Part shown: positions 31,618-42,629 of the stretch, in pieces | Layout of the letters: each line of letters begins with the position of its first letter | Numbering within the stretch: position 1 is the stretch's first letter | Assembly (NCBI GenBank): GCA_001939145.1 | Contig: LSRX01000005.1 | Span: 1,318,699-1,382,698, forward strand | DNA: 64,000 bases | Reading direction: 5' to 3' | From: Symbiodinium microadriaticum | Lineage: Eukaryota; Sar; Dinophyceae; Suessiales; Symbiodiniaceae | Position numbers and translations under genes: made by a program | The notes under the pieces: generated by a model | What the model saw: the letters and a program-made list of their open reading frames with translations, nothing else | Databases searched by the model: none | What the model was told of the DNA's origin: nothing

Positions 31618-34600
31618 CCCGTTACAAACCAATGCTGACTTTGGCCACGTAGTTCCCAGTCCCCACCTGTCAAGCCTCTGCGTTCAAGGATGCTCGGACT
31701 GCAGAAAGAGGGTTCTGGGCTACGTGCGGACCAAAAGTCGTTTGAAATGAAGGCTTCGCACCATTGACACTTGAGTGTCGTGCGTGTGCCTTCCTGCATG
31801 CATGCATGCTGCGGGCAGACAGGCAGGGCTGGAATGGATTCTAGGTTTGCGCTGGGTTCTATAGTTTGGGGCGTAGCGTGTAGGCCCATATTGGTTTACA
31901 CCGCCATCCACTGGTTTATCCCGCTCAGCGACCTGCACAAGATAACAGCTTTGGTTTTGGTCGCTCCTAAACCCCTAAACTTGCTGACGCAGCGAGGACA
32001 ACTCGTATTCTGAACCTCAGCCATGCGCAGCAGATGCCCGAGTTCGATGACTTCAACCAGACGCTGTGGACGAAGGTCGGAAGTAATTAGGGTTTGTGGG
32101 TTTCGGGTTCAGGTTTTAGGGCGAGGGCAATGGAGGCACTTCAGAAAGACCTCGTTCAAAGGGGTCCCATTCAATCGAAGGTCCAATCCTTACAGTGCTG
32201 TGCAGCAATGAAAAAAATTTGCCCTGTAGGCCACCAGAGTTGTTCTTGATGTGGGAACATCAGCAGCCAAGGGCTCAATACAGGCCCCAACTCCTCGGAT
32301 AATCAGTGTATCAGGACCCTGATTCCACGTTCTCCAAACTTGAGACGTCCCGTTTTGACACAACTCCTGCCTATAATATAAATCCTCAGCCTCAACCTCA
32401 AGCCAAAACCGTTATATACTCCGTGGTACTACAACGGCTGAGGGCTCGGGGTTTCGATGGGGTTTCGCATGAAGGGCCCCAGCCAGGGTCCAAGCACATT
32501 CTCCGTGCCCCGAGTAGCAAACAAACTCATCGCTGGGTGAGGTGCCGCTGGGTCAGGGCTATGAGCATCTTGGCTGCAGAACCCTTATCACCCTACCTCC
32601 CCCCCCCCCCCAAAAAAAAAAAAAAGTCAATATCCGAAACCTGAAATACTGAGCATCAGAGCCATTAGCTGCAGCAGCACAGCCGAACCTGTTGGCGGCA
32701 CTCTCTGCTCTTGCGCGGCCTCAGGAGCCACGGTCATTTGCTGAACAGACCTCCTTCCAGCCTACCTTTGCTCTGCGCCACTTTGACCCTAAACCCTAAA
32801 CCACCAAAACGAGTGGAAAAGGGTCGTGCAACAAAAAACAAAAACCTTAAACCCTAAACCCTAAAACCCCCCCCCAAAAAAAAAACCTAAACCCTAAAGA
32901 GCCCAGGTATGATTTTCAATGCTACATCCGCTACTTGGCCATGGCAGCGGTCGGAGGCGGCTGGATGTCGGATTACGACGTCATCCCCACATACCTTCCA
33001 CCGGACGTGGATGCTTGTCTCCACACTTGTACGGTTTAGGGTTGAGGGGTTTCGAGGTTTAGCTTTTACGGGTTCAGGGACACGTGTTCCTGGTTGCCTT
33101 GATCGGCAAGTCCCGAGTCCTTCTTAGCCCCTTGGAGGCGTACAGGTGTGTTGAGGGGCTAGCGAAGCTTAACTTGGGTTTGCCGCCGATCGTCTGGATG
33201 GGGATATCTTGTTGTTCCTGGGCCTTACGCTTGAGGCCAACATTTTGAAGGGGCTTTAAAAATCTATATAAGGCCAGGATGGGCCACAGCTTTTTGGGTT
33301 CATGGTTTTAAGATAGGGCTTGGGTCCAAGATAGCCTGGACAGATGGACCAGGGTCGTTCCTCATGAGATATGTTGCACCTCATGAAGATCGCTTCTTTG
33401 CTTGAGGCTTTGGGTGCAAACATCGGGCGGTATCGGGGTTTGATGTCAGATAGGGTTCTGAAGTTTGGCGGCACTACTACAGTCCTGTCACTAACCCCTT
33501 CATCGTTGCCATGTGCGCCTCAAGCAAATCCCGAGCCGCTCAACCCTAAACCCCGAACATCTCTATGCCATGAACCACAGCCCCCCCCAACACCCGAAGG
33601 CCATGAGTCTCGGTGTGCATAAACCCCCTTTAACTCGGTAAGGTCCTGTACCCCAACCAAAGCCTGCTGCCTGCCAGCCGAGCTTTCGGGACTCCTCTTG
33701 TATACTGAGGAGCTGCCGAACCGTGGGACCTTCACGGTCTACCAGTATCTTTTTGTCATAACTGGGCAACACTTTACAGTTTTTTATGGGTACTAGCCTT
33801 TGCCGCCCGAAGCAGGCGGAACTGCCGGGGGCAAGAAGTCCAAGCCCAAGCTAGTCCGAAGCGTTTTATAGGTTGTAGGGTTTAGGTTGCAGGTTTTTTT
33901 TTCTTTGTGTTTTGGGTTTTGGGGTTAACCTCAAGAACCAATTGGGGGTTTCCGAAAATAGGGGACCCTAAATATTACCCTAAATAGGAGGACCCTTATT
34001 ATAAGGACCCCAAAATACGGTACCCTTAATTTTCGGAAAGTCCCAATTGAAGTTACCCTGTCCAAGGCAACATGTCCCAGCCCTGATGTCTGGATCCAAA
34101 GAGCAGTGGCAGAAGGTGGCCAGGTGCCGCGTTTCGGTTTAGCAAGGTTTAGGGTTTAGGGTTTAGGGAAGGTGCAGGGTGGTGGGACCATGACATGGGT
34201 TTGGAGTGTCATTGTGTTGGTGGGTCCCAAACCCTAAACCTTATTATTAAACCGAAGCTAAAGTTTCTTGGGGGTAAGGTTCTTGAGCTTGGGATGCAGG
34301 GTTGAAGGCGCAGGCGGCTTCACCAGAAAATTGCTGCTTGTGCATGAGCATTCCGAAAAGTCAGCTCGATTTTTCTTGCGCAACATAGGTAGTTTCTAGC
34401 CCCCGAATAGTCGAATGGCCCAGAGTCGATGCATGCAGAGGTATTAGTTGAAGCGCATGGTTCAGGGTTCTGGGTTGAACTCCCCATCATCGCGACCTTC
34501 CAAATCCCATCTGCAGGAGGCTGCTGGATCAAGGTGTGAAGAACGGCTCTTGGGCCGCATAGTCTTGGCATTCTTGGCTTTTTGAGTTGACGTTGAGAGT

Positions 34601-35572
34601 TGGCTCGTTTCGACATTCGGGTTGTCATGAACCTTTCTGAATATTCTTCTTTTGAGCCAATTTCTTAAACAGTATATCTTATAAGTTGTATGTTATGTGT
34701 GTATGTATGTATGTATGTATGTATGTATGTATGTATGTATGTATGTATGTATGTATGTATGTATGTATGTATGTATGTATATGTATATATATAACATGTA
34801 TACCAGGGCACTATTAGAGTGTCCGGCACCATGCTTCCACACTTGCTGAGTGGAGCCCTGGGGAGCTTGACCTGGGGGAAACCCCCCCCACTCGAACTCC
34901 CACAGCGAGCTTAGGTCTCAGTGTTGCGGGAACTTCGGGTTTAGGGCGGGTTTGGGGGTTTGGGGGTTTAGGGTTTGGGGGTTTAGGCTTAAGGGTTTAG
35001 GGTTTAGGGTTTAGGGAACCCTGTCTTAGACGAGACTACATCGTGGCACCCTCCGCCTGAGGACATTTCAGCACTAAAAGGCTTCAAACGGGGTTTGGAG
35101 GGTCTTATCTTTTATCTTTTGGGCTTGTGAAATCACGGCTTATGGGGTTGAGAGTGCCGCCCTCCCAATCCGAACCCTCGAGCCCGAAGCGCAACACTCC
35201 CGGTGCTAAAACTCTAAACCGTTTGAAGTCCGTGCATAACCTTTCTAAGCTATGTAGCATAGAATTCTGTAGCGTGAATCCTAAACGCCAAAAGAGGTAA
35301 AGCAAGATTGTATGGAAGCTTGAATGATTGGTGATCTTATTCCTCAAAGTTCCCTGTTACAAACACGTCAGAACATCCTAAACCCTAAATTCCTAGTTCC
35401 AAAGTAGGAGGGAAAAATAACCCTAAACCCTCTTCTTGTTCCCGAAACCCTAAGCCCCCCTAAACCCCTAAACCCCTAAACCCTAAACCCCTAAGCCGAG
35501 CCAGTGGAGCTCAGGCTCTCCTGGCCACCTTCGGGACCGGCTTTTCTCCGACATGCACTCCATGGAGGCCGG
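28948..35572 (+). CDS. DXD-motif sugar-transferase-like gene, copy A (multi-exon)
   Basis: Exons inferred by paralogy with copy B and by phase: 28948-29012 (ESRGVMHTYF), 31465-31503 (LAAWRYAWERAGW), 31997-32071 (TTRILNLSHAQQMPEFDDF), 32145-32180 (KTSFKGVPFNR), 32907-33033 (YDFQCYIRYLAMAAV, GGGWMSDYDVIPTYLPPD), 33710-33744 (ELPNRGTFTVY), 34067-34123 (QHVPALMSGSKEQWQKVA), 34517-34556 (RLLDQGVKNGSW), 35515-35572 (DRLFSDMHSMEAG). Donors are GT, GC (29013, 34557, 35573) and GA (31504, 32072). R-Y-L-A ... G-G-G-W-M-S-D-Y-D resembles the R...GG...DxD signature of GT32-like nucleotide-sugar transferases, where the aspartates bind metal and sugar nucleotide; membrane location and substrate are unknown. 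N- and C-terminal exons are not identified, and other coding-like stretches in the first intron are unexplained. Confidence 0.8.
29202..29288 (+). mobile_element. 87-bp inverted-repeat element with splice sites at its ends
   Basis: GTATAATACTGTTGATATAA and TTATATCATCAACCGTATAT (then AG) are near reverse complements; the arms GTTGATATAATCCTGCATTA and TAATGCAGGGTTTATATC continue inward. GT at the first and AG at the last base make it a perfect GT-AG intron. A frame GLFSPTNVKLIG before it continues ALCTACPKLGASST after it. It lies within what is scored as a large intron of sugar-transferase copy A, so the flanking coding status is uncertain. Confidence 0.7.
29340..31460. other. Intron-like sequence with dispersed short repeats
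   Basis: Copies of a short repeat with core TTGTCCGAGTTGTGAG occur at 30194-30230, and a diverged one at 30767-30800. CCCTAAA variants lie near 29715-29740, 29890 and 30690-30730. Short open frames without splice support. Confidence 0.5.
31557..31618. repeat. CTAT, TA and GA microsatellites
   Basis: CTATCTAT passes into (TA)n and then (GA)n. Located in the 31504-31996 intron of the copy A sugar-transferase gene. Confidence 0.95.
32599..32624. repeat. Poly-C/poly-A junction
   Basis: A C run directly followed by an A run; a second one at 32866-32886 merges into CCCTAAA repeats and lies just upstream of the acceptor at 32906. Confidence 0.85.
33939..34050 (-). mobile_element. Family 5 inverted-repeat element inside intron 33745-34066
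   Basis: Ends AATTGGGGGTTTCCGAAAAT and ATTTTCGGAAAGTCCCAATT are near-perfect inverted repeats. The element is the reverse-orientation counterpart of 10551-10680 (shared ATAAGGACCCCAAAAT-type middle). It sits in a 322-bp GT-AG intron that copy B lacks. Confidence 0.8.
34696..34795. repeat. (TATG)n microsatellite
   Basis: About 23 tandem TATG units, followed by TATA. It lies in the intron between copy A exons 34517-34556 and 35515-35572. Confidence 0.95.
34935..35022. repeat. TTTAGGG/TTTGGGGG interstitial tract
   Basis: TTTAGGG units mixed with GGGTTTGGGGG variants. The opposite-strand CCCTAAA tract at 35370-35500 stands just before the next exon of copy A, so this intron carries inverted telomere-like tracts. 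Confidence 0.85.
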
Positions 35573-35660
35573 GCCCCAAAACTTTCAGCTCCCCAATATA
35601 TGGGTTTAGGGTTTAGGGTTTTAGGATTCAGGGTTTAGGGTTTAGGGTTTTAAGTTTTGG

Positions 35661-35743
35661 GTACTTCTCTAAATGAGGGTCCTGTCTAGAAAATGAGGGC
35701 GCCGTGCTATTTTGGGGACTTGAAAAGCGACCCTCATTTTCAG
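35661..35743 (+). mobile_element. Possible small inverted-repeat intron
   Basis: It begins GTACTTCTCTAAATGAGGGT and ends GACCCTCATTTTCAG. AAATGAGGGTC and GACCCTCATTTTC are inverted, and an extra GAAAATGAGGGC copy lies inside. GT and AG are at the ends, but flanking exons are not certain. Confidence 0.5.
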
Positions 35744-35757
35744 AACTACCCATCTCG

Positions 35758-35842
35758 GAGCCTAAGTATAATTTGACCAATACTGTCTTTGTGTGGAGGG
35801 GGCTCCTTATTACGAATATAGTTTGTACCCCCAAACCGTAGT
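35758..35842 (+). mobile_element. Family 1 introner-like element
   Basis: GAGCCTAAGTATAATTTGAC, CAATACTGTC, GCTCCTTATTACGAATATAG, TTTGTACCCCC; close to the 20375-20492 copy (GTTCCTTATTATGAATATAG, TATGCTCTACCCC). The 3' end is lost. Confidence 0.65.
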
Positions 35843-36447
35843 ACAGCCTTGCAGGGGGAAACTTTGTGTGTCTTGAGAGGGATTCCGTAAGAACGGGCTT
35901 GGGAACAGCTGCTGGTCGGATGAGACTGTGAAGGGTAATTATTGGGCTTAAGGTTTAGGGTTTAGGGTTTAGGGCTTAAGGTGCTTCAAGCTTCTTGTTG
36001 TTTGTCCGGGCTTGTCGCACTGCTTCGTGTTCAGACCGCAGGTCCTCCCGAGAGATATGCTTAAAGACGCTGCAGGATACTATTCCAGAGAGTCTAAGCC
36101 CTAGTTAAAGCGCGAGAACCCTCAGATTCGGCTGCAGCGGAGGGCTGAGGTTCACCTTAGCAGAGAGTGTTTTAATAGTTGCATTTCTTTGGTTTTGCGT
36201 ATGAAAACCGTCGAAAGACAACTCTGCAAGTTTAAATACTTCTTTTGGCCCTACAGCTTGCTCTAAACAGCAAAAGCCCGTGAGCCGAAACACCAATGTT
36301 ATCCAATCCAAGACTTACGGCCAAGACAGCAACAACAGATTTTCTAACAGCAGCGCAGGAATGGATTTAGGCCTGAGGTTGAAAGCGCTCAGAACTGAAG
36401 CATTCCTGAATCAGCTAAGCCCAACCCCCACCCCCCCCCCACACACT

Positions 36448-36551
36448 GCCTATAGTCTCCATTGTAGTTCCTTTTTGGGGTTACCTTCTAGGATGGTTAA
36501 TATAAAAGTAGTTAAGCCAAAAAAAAAAAGGAACTACAATGGAGACTATAG
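36448..36551 (+). mobile_element. Inverted-repeat element with GC...AG ends (family 7)
   Basis: CCTATAGTCTCCATTGTAGT, then TCCTTTTT at the left and the reverse complement ending GGAGACTATAG at the right: 28-bp arms, almost perfect. GC precedes the left arm and AG is at the right end, so it could be a GC-AG intron. A frame VTGGPDKGENPGVYFHERG starts right after it. A second copy is at 59319-59427. Confidence 0.75.
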
Positions 36552-37114
36552 GTGACGGGAGGCCCTGACAAGGGAGAAAACCCGGGAGTTTATTTTCATG
36601 AACGTGGTTGGGTCTGCTGAGGCGCCTGGGCGTATGGGGGGGGGAGGGGGGCTTAAGGTTTAAAGTGTATTGTAAGGGTTCCTTCAGGATTACTATTAAT
36701 CTTTACACGGTTCTTGTTGGGATAAGGCTTTAAGGACTCTGGGGTGTTTAGAGTCCAGGGCGTGGGCCTTGGTGCTTCGGTATGACCCCCCCATGGCCCT
36801 GGGAAGCGTTTCATGGTCCAGGGATGAAACTTGCCTGGCGAAGCTTGAGCTTCAATGACTCACGCTGGGCCTGCTTAAAGCGGCTACAGCCCACATGATT
36901 CTTCACGTTCCTGACAGGGACATGCTGGAGCATCCCTCGAAATGGCCAGCAGCATGCCTGAAGGGTTTAGGGTGTAAGGTACCTCATAATCATACAGCAC
37001 ATAGGACCTCTGCACAAACCTGAGCTTTCTGCCAAGATGTGGAAGCCTCTTCAGAACACGCGCTGCGCTGCTCGGCGTTGTAGTGGATGTCCACCGATGC
37101 CTCGTCATAATTTA

Positions 37115-37290
37115 CCATCATCATCATCATCATCATCATCACCATGAACACTCACTGCTATCATCAGTTCATCAACGCTGTTCTGACCATCACCATGGCA
37201 ATCATCATCCCTACCGTCCGCAGCTCCAGAATAAGAGACATCGCCGCCTTTGCCAGATATCAGGACCCAGTGCAGAACTTCCTGATCCTG
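37115..37290 (+). CDS. Possible exon after a CAT repeat, hydrophobic
   Basis: A (CAT)n run at 37117-37142 is followed by a frame FINAVLTITMAIIIPTV, then RSSRIRDIAAFARYQDPV and QNFLIL, to TGA. The acceptor could be TATCATCAG. A short membrane-like segment precedes a charged stretch. The triplet-like composition leaves doubt. Confidence 0.4.
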
Positions 37291-38037
37291 TGAAGCCGTG
37301 AGTCCATCTAGGTCTTCTGGTCGACAACACCATTTGCAATCTAGGAGAGTCTGGTGCAGCTCTACGAATCCAAACGCCTAAACCCCAACCCCCTGTAAAC
37401 GCTAGCCGCTACACCCGGCGGCGATTATCGTGTCTTCAAAGACCACCAAAAAATAGTAAGGACGTCATGAAGAGTCAGATCTCTTTGGCGATGCATTTTT
37501 CGCATGCCTCGCTGGACGCAGCAGGCAATCGTTGGGTCACCCTGGGTTGGTTTTTTGAGAGTGTTTCACTGTTCAGGGTTTAGGCTTTACACAAGCCTAC
37601 TGCAAAGGGTTTAAAGGGGGTCTTAGGGGTTCGGGGGAGATTTAGGGTGAAGTCCCAGGAGCAGGATTTGATCATGGTGAGAGGTGGCAAAAGGTTGTTG
37701 CAAGCTGACGCAGTCCTTTGACCCGCAAAGTACACCTTGCCCACAGCCATCCACGATTTCTGGCCTCTGCGGAGGGAGCCAGGTGCCGGGCGAAGGGACA
37801 TTTTCCTTCGTCAGGGGTGTGGTGTCGAGGGCTCACAGATACCCAATAGAGTAAACACTAAAGTACGATCAGAACCCCCCAAAAACGAACCGAGAATATA
37901 GCACCATGGTCCTCTTCAATGGTGAGTCCACAGGGGTGTAGGGCGACCGAAGAAGTGAGTAGTCACCGCCGGGCTTCGAGGGGATAGTAGCTTCGGATAG
38001 AGTTCTTGAGCTTAGTGTAGGGGCGTTTAGTGTTAAA

Positions 38038-38220
38038 ATGCCCAACTCGGGTGGTCGAAAGAAGGACCAAAGAGAGCTGTTTTGCGACTCCTGCTTGGAG
38101 AACTTGCAGAAAATCCAGGGCGACTTGTCATTCAAAAGGCCGGAAAACCTTCTTTGCCGGACCAGGGGCACTTCGCCACGAGAGCCATATAAAGTGTTCC
38201 CCCGCCATGTTCCCCTGTAA
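38038..38220 (+). CDS. Probable exon with CxxC motif, unknown protein
   Basis: A 60-codon frame includes RKKDQRELFCDSCLENLQK, IQGDLSFKRPENLLCRTRG and EPYKVFPRHVPL. The C-x-x-C pair and later Cys may bind zinc. It starts at ATG 38038 or at an upstream acceptor. No family recognised. Confidence 0.5.
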   Translation: MPNSGGRKKDQRELFCDSCLENLQKIQGDLSFKRPENLLCRTRGTSPREPYKVFPRHVPL

Positions 38221-38555
38221 ATTCCTGCGCTAAGGGGTTTTGATGTTTTATTGTAGCCATGTCCCCTATAATATTATATGGTCCCTATATAGAGATCCTA
38301 AACCCAAAACCCTAAACCCTATAAGCCAACCCTATCCCAAAACATGAGCCAAGTCAGCTCTACAGTTGGTCCTTGAGGGCTCGGGAGCCCTGAAGTCGCA
38401 GCACGAAGGCGTTTCGGGCTTCAGGGGGAGGGAGTTGGGTTTAGGGTTTAGGGTTTAGGGGTGGGGTGGATGAAGCTCTATAGACTCTAGAAGGCTAGCA
38501 TCCCTAAACAAAAGCACTACAAGACTAGAAGCATGAAGCCCGCATCCCAACCCAG

Positions 38556-38666
38556 AAGCATGGACCTGGAGAAACTGTGGGGAGGTGCGAACATCATGCG
38601 CCGGGGGGAGATCATGACAAAAGCTGCGGATCGCTGGTGGAGCCCCGGTGATGCTTTTTTTTGCAG
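38556..38666 (+). CDS. Probable exon with strong donor, unknown protein
   Basis: Acceptor CAACCCAG; the frame reads SMDLEKLWGGANIMRRGE, then IMTKAADRWWSPGDAFFC, to a GTAAGG donor in phase 2. The ATG at 38560 could be a start. No family recognised. Confidence 0.6.
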
Positions 38667-38910
38667 GTAAGGAGAGGACTCTGACTTGTAAGGTGCTTAT
38701 GGTTAACACGTCATGTTTCGGGGTTGTAAATCCTACGTCTCGTAGATCATCCCGAAGAAGCGTAGGTGCGTCCCAAGCATCCTCAAGCCCTGTACCTGTG
38801 CTACATCCGCTCGTCGTTGGAGATTTTTTGACGAGCTGCCTGTCCCTTGTCCCCCCTTGACCAAACCCACACTCCCAAGCCGCCTCCTCACGCATGTTTA
38901 GAATCGTTAG

Positions 38911-39006
38911 AAGCGCCTGCGCATCGCAGACAAGGACCTGTCATGGCTTGGGCACAAGCTTGCGGCTTGGCGCAATGCTCCCACCATGGAGCCCATTTAC
39001 GCTTAA
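38911..39006 (+). CDS. Probable terminal exon, unknown protein
   Basis: After ATCGTTAG the frame reads KRLRIADKDLSWLGHKLA, then AWRNAPTMEPIYA and TAA at 39004-39006. A second frame is also open. It may follow the exon at 38556, although the phase in the preferred frame does not match. Confidence 0.55.
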   Translation, partial: KRLRIADKDLSWLGHKLAAWRNAPTMEPIYA

Positions 39007-39654
39007 TCGTGTAGTGAAGACAATCTTGCTTTCGGAGCCTACGCCATGATGGGTTTTGGAGGTTTGGGACTCTTGCCTATATCATTGACCTTGGGACTTT
39101 CTCTGGACCAGACCCTGCACTGCAGGTTCTCATCTTACTGGTCCAAGTCTTGAAACTGCCCGACGGCCTGTGCTTAGAGTTCGGATAGGAGAGTTTCGTG
39201 CAAGGCGGCAGTGCAGTCAGGAAGACTTGCGCTGTAGGTCGGTCTACCTTAGGGGGCAGCGGCTGCTTCACCAAACGCTTCGGGTTTGAATGCGCTGGGT
39301 TGTTGAAGATGTAAAGCTTTCAAGAAACCCCTTCCTAGCACATCTGACTACTTTAGGAACCGTGGGTTGATATCTGTAGTACATACATCTGGGACCCTCA
39401 TTGGATTAAGCCCGACATTCGGAAGACGTTCTGCTGGGATTGCGCAGCATAGGTCTCTGGCAGGTTTCCCCCAGCTGCCTAACCTGCTGAAGTGTGCCAT
39501 GCCACATGCTTTTGCTTGCCAGGTTGTGTGGTGTTGCAGTTTAGGGTCGGGTGTTTCTCTGCTGGATCCTGTTGTAAAAAGCGTAGAGCACGGTTCCGAC
39601 ATGCTCGGGGCCCTAAACTCGAGCCCCTTCAACCCTGGACCCTGAATCCCAGAT

Positions 39655-39773
39655 GCATCCAGCAAGATACAAGACAACACTGCCCACAAGGCTCACCACA
39701 ACATCGACGACGACCACCAGTTCGGCAACTCCTGGAAGGCAGCGTGTTGGATTTCTTGCTCTTGGCCTGACTC
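39655..39773 (+). CDS. Coding-like stretch, frame ambiguous
   Basis: All three + frames are open, with GC-rich third positions not decisive. One reads KIQDNTAHKAHHNIDDDHQF and GNSWKAACW; another ends QLLEGSVLDFLLLA. An acceptor GATGCATCCAG lies at its start. Confidence 0.4.
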
Positions 39774-39774
39774 T

Positions 39775-40083
39775 GTGAATCCGACAAATATCTCACCCTC
39801 TCGGTTTGCATGGGTTTGGGATTTCTGGCATAGAGGGTCCATAGAGCACCAGACCGAAACCAATCTTATTTCTCAAGACTTGCTGGTTCAGATGCCTCTA
39901 GACTCAACGGCTCTTGACCCTCGGGTCCATGGTAAAGTGCAACAGACAATGCCACCAACCCTGGGTCATATTTACGCCCAATTTCTCCGCCAGACCACGT
40001 TTGCAGCCCTCGAGCCTGGAGCTTGTGTGTTATGGCAGCAACGTGCTTTATGGGTATATGCGCGCCCCCTGACTCTCGAATAG
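39775..40083 (+). CDS. Possible exon, unknown protein
   Basis: A 102-codon frame contains HGKVQQTMPPTLGHIYAQFL, RQTTFAALEPGACVLWQQ and RALWVYARPLTLE. The second half is the more convincing. No splice sites fixed. Confidence 0.35.
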   Translation: MNPTNISPSRFAWVWDFWHRGSIEHQTETNLISQDLLVQMPLDSTALDPRVHGKVQQTMPPTLGHIYAQFLRQTTFAALEPGACVLWQQRALWVYARPLTLE

Positions 40084-40168
40084 AACCGAAAGTAGGTGGT
40101 ATTGACAAACTATAGATCCACAAGTAGGCCTTGCATGCCTCCTTGGAGCCATAGGGTCTAGGGTTTAG

Positions 40169-40292
40169 GAACATAGCTTCCCCTGCCAGTTCCAGCGCGG
40201 CGCAGCCATCGGCTGCAGCAGACTTGCGATTCGGGTCCCTCGGCCGCCTCACTTACCGTGGCAGCCTTGAGTTGCTGCAACTGAATTCCTAA
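40169..40292 (+). CDS. Probable terminal exon with telomere-like acceptor
   Basis: The acceptor is the end of a TTTAGGG-type unit (GGGTTTAG|G). The frame reads NIASPASSSAAQPSAAAD, then LRFGSLGRLTYRGSLELL and QLNS, to TAA at 40290-40292. CCCTAAA repeats follow. No family recognised. Confidence 0.6.
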
Positions 40293-40328
40293 ACCCTAAA
40301 CCCTTGCCGTGCAATGCTTGTGTTTCAG

Positions 40329-40498
40329 AAGGTACCGGACCAATTCAGTTTGCATTTGTTGTACACAACTGGAGCCTGCGCTTTTGAGTTCCCAAGGGCG
40401 GGTGGCAATGCCACCTTTCACCTGCTATCCTCGATTGTGGGCGAATCCGACGGGGCTTGTGCTGTGCCGAGCCTACAGTGCTTCAGAAGTTGGCCGTG
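40329..40498 (+). CDS. Probable exon, unknown protein
   Basis: After GTGTTTCAG... the frame reads KVPDQFSLHLLYTTGACAF, then EFPRAGGNATFHLLSSIVGE and SDGACAVPSLQCF. A TA microsatellite begins just after the exon. Another + frame is also open. Confidence 0.5.
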
Positions 40499-40501
40499 GT
40501 G

Positions 40502-40600
40502 GTGTGTGTATATATATATATATATGTGCACATTTATATTTGTCGTCATTGGTTTATGTATATATATATATATGTATACATATATTTCAAATCATTTATA
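40502..40600. repeat. TA microsatellites
   Basis: Two (TA)n runs separated by T-rich sequence. A long (CTAT)n/(CCAT)n region follows at 40897-41165 with an inner pentamer variant TGATC/CTATC stretch at 41037-41105. Confidence 0.9.
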
Positions 40601-41947
40601 TTTAGTTTTATGTATATTCTGTTGATAGAGTATGCAAAGGATGAAGAAGACTGCAATTACTATGTCGGGGGTGTGTTTGGGCTGGACGATGCGTGCAGGT
40701 CCCGTGGGCCGTAGGAGAAGACCCAGCCTTGAAGTGTAAGTTATAGCCTCACCCGGAGACTGCGGGTAAAGTAGGTAAAGAACCCTACACCGTGAAGACA
40801 CGTTGTTGGTGTCTCTGGCAATGCTTCCGAGTTCAGGCTCGAAGGATATGCATACGAATTAGGACTAGTTCCTGTGTACCTGCTTGTTCGCGTGATCTAT
40901 CCACATCTATCCATCGATCTATCTATCCATCTATCTATCTATCAGTCTTTCTATCCATCTATCTATCTATCTACCTATTTGACTATCAACTTATTTATCT
41001 ATCTATCTATCTATCTCTACCTATTGGTCTAGTCTAGCCTTGTCTAGTTTAGTCTGATCGGGTCTGATCTGATCTGATCTAATCCTATCCCATCCTATCC
41101 TATCTACCTATCTATCTGCCTATCTATCTATATCTTTTTTTCATCTATCTATCAATCTATCTATACAGGGAGTTGGTTTTTATGCGGAGAACGAACTACA
41201 GCTGATGTTTGGAACTCAACACGTTGCAATCTGGCTGGAAGCTCGTGTTTTCCGAACCTTCCAAAGTGGCACCTATTAGAACCTCAACTAAGGTGCTGAA
41301 TCAGCTGGGAAAGCTCCGGTGCTTCAGTGAGCTGAACTGTTCCTCGGACGTCACCTGCAGCAGGTGCCCTGCTTCCATGGCTCCAAAGTCGCGGTGTGCA
41401 AAGAGATTTTGAAAGCTTTATTCCATACCAGGCGTTTCGTGTTCTCCAATTTTAAGTCTGAAGAATAGAAATTTGATGTCGATCTTGCTTGGGAAAGTAG
41501 GTATGCAGGTGTTGCAGCAGGGGGTGGTTGTCGGGCTAGGACCCAGGAGATGCCGCGCATCGATTTCGCTAGGGCAGTGCTGTGGGTTTTTTTGGATTGC
41601 AGTTGGGGTCAAGAGCCCACTAATACCGATGCCGCAGTCTTCCTCGTTTCTTTGGGCGCATTATGTTTGGAGTTCTTCGGCACTACTTCTTCTCATGCTC
41701 CGGTCGAGACTCCAATCGACTAGGACATAGTGTTTGTGGGACCTTGTGAGTTTTCGGAGTCAGAGTGTTCATGCATCTGTCCGGATTGAGGTAGCTTCTC
41801 CACCAGCCGGTCTAAAGCATTGAAAACATCCGCCCTGTTCGAGTTGCGAGTGCCGAAAACTTGGCCGTAAACCCCAGAGACACAGTCCACAAACAAAGCA
41901 AGTTAAATCGTTCAGACCCCCCCCCCCCCAAAAAAAAAAAACTGCAG

Positions 41948-42000
41948 AAGCGCAGGTGCCCATGCAGCAGCCTCGTGAACATGTCATGGAATCCCTACCT
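41948..42000 (+). CDS. Exon with QQPRE motif and GTAAGT donor
   Basis: A poly-C/poly-A tract and ACTGCAG precede it. The frame reads AQVPMQQPREHVMESLP, to a perfect GTAAGT donor in phase 0. It shares CAGCAGCCTCGTGAACA with 13739 onward, 28.2 kb away. Confidence 0.6.
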
Positions 42001-42511
42001 GTAAGTAACACCCCGTGACCCCCAATGGACCCCTAGGGTAAACTTGTGGCACCAAGCCGAAAACCCTGCCAGGGATGAACTCTACCTTGAGCTGCCCGGC
42101 TGCGTTGTGAGGTTTAGGGTTTAGTGGACCCAGGGCTCGAGTAAGACTATTGCAGCCGTTCCGGGTTTAGAATAGAAGTCTGAATGTTCCCGAATGCTGA
42201 CATAATGTCCCTATGTGTAGTATTCGTATCATGTTCCTCGACATTCTGCTCTGACTATGACTATGAGGGTCCCTCTCTCGGTTTATTTGGGTTAAAAAAA
42301 AATGTTGGTGTTAAGCGGGTGCAGTGGGAACTGCAAAGTTGGTACGCCACTGCCCTAACTTTCAAGGATGGAATAGTGGGAAAAGAGCACAATACCGGCT
42401 TTATCTGCATTCTATATACGATGTTCGACTAGATCCTGCACTATCCTAAACCCTAAACCCTAAACGGCAAGCAGATCTGTTACTTGCATCACGCCGACCT
42501 GCGACTATGGA

Positions 42512-42629
42512 TCCTCGCCTGGCTTGTCCGAGTTGCGAGAGTGCAAACCCTAAACGACCCAGGAGTTTCACACAGCCGGCCTAAGACCCCACGCCTCGCC
42601 TGGATCGTCCGAGTGTGAGCACCGAAACG
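42512..42629. repeat. Two copies of a dispersed short repeat (GTCCGAGTTGCGAG core)
   Basis: CCTCGCCTGGCTTGTCCGAG at 42512 and CCTCGCCTGGATCGTCCGAG at 42593 are followed by TTGCGAG or TGTGAG and then a CGAAAC-like end. Other copies: 22815, 30194, 41829, 45811, 57386 and 63151. Some lie in coding-like frames (SPDCPSC, RPDCPSCEHR). Confidence 0.7.
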
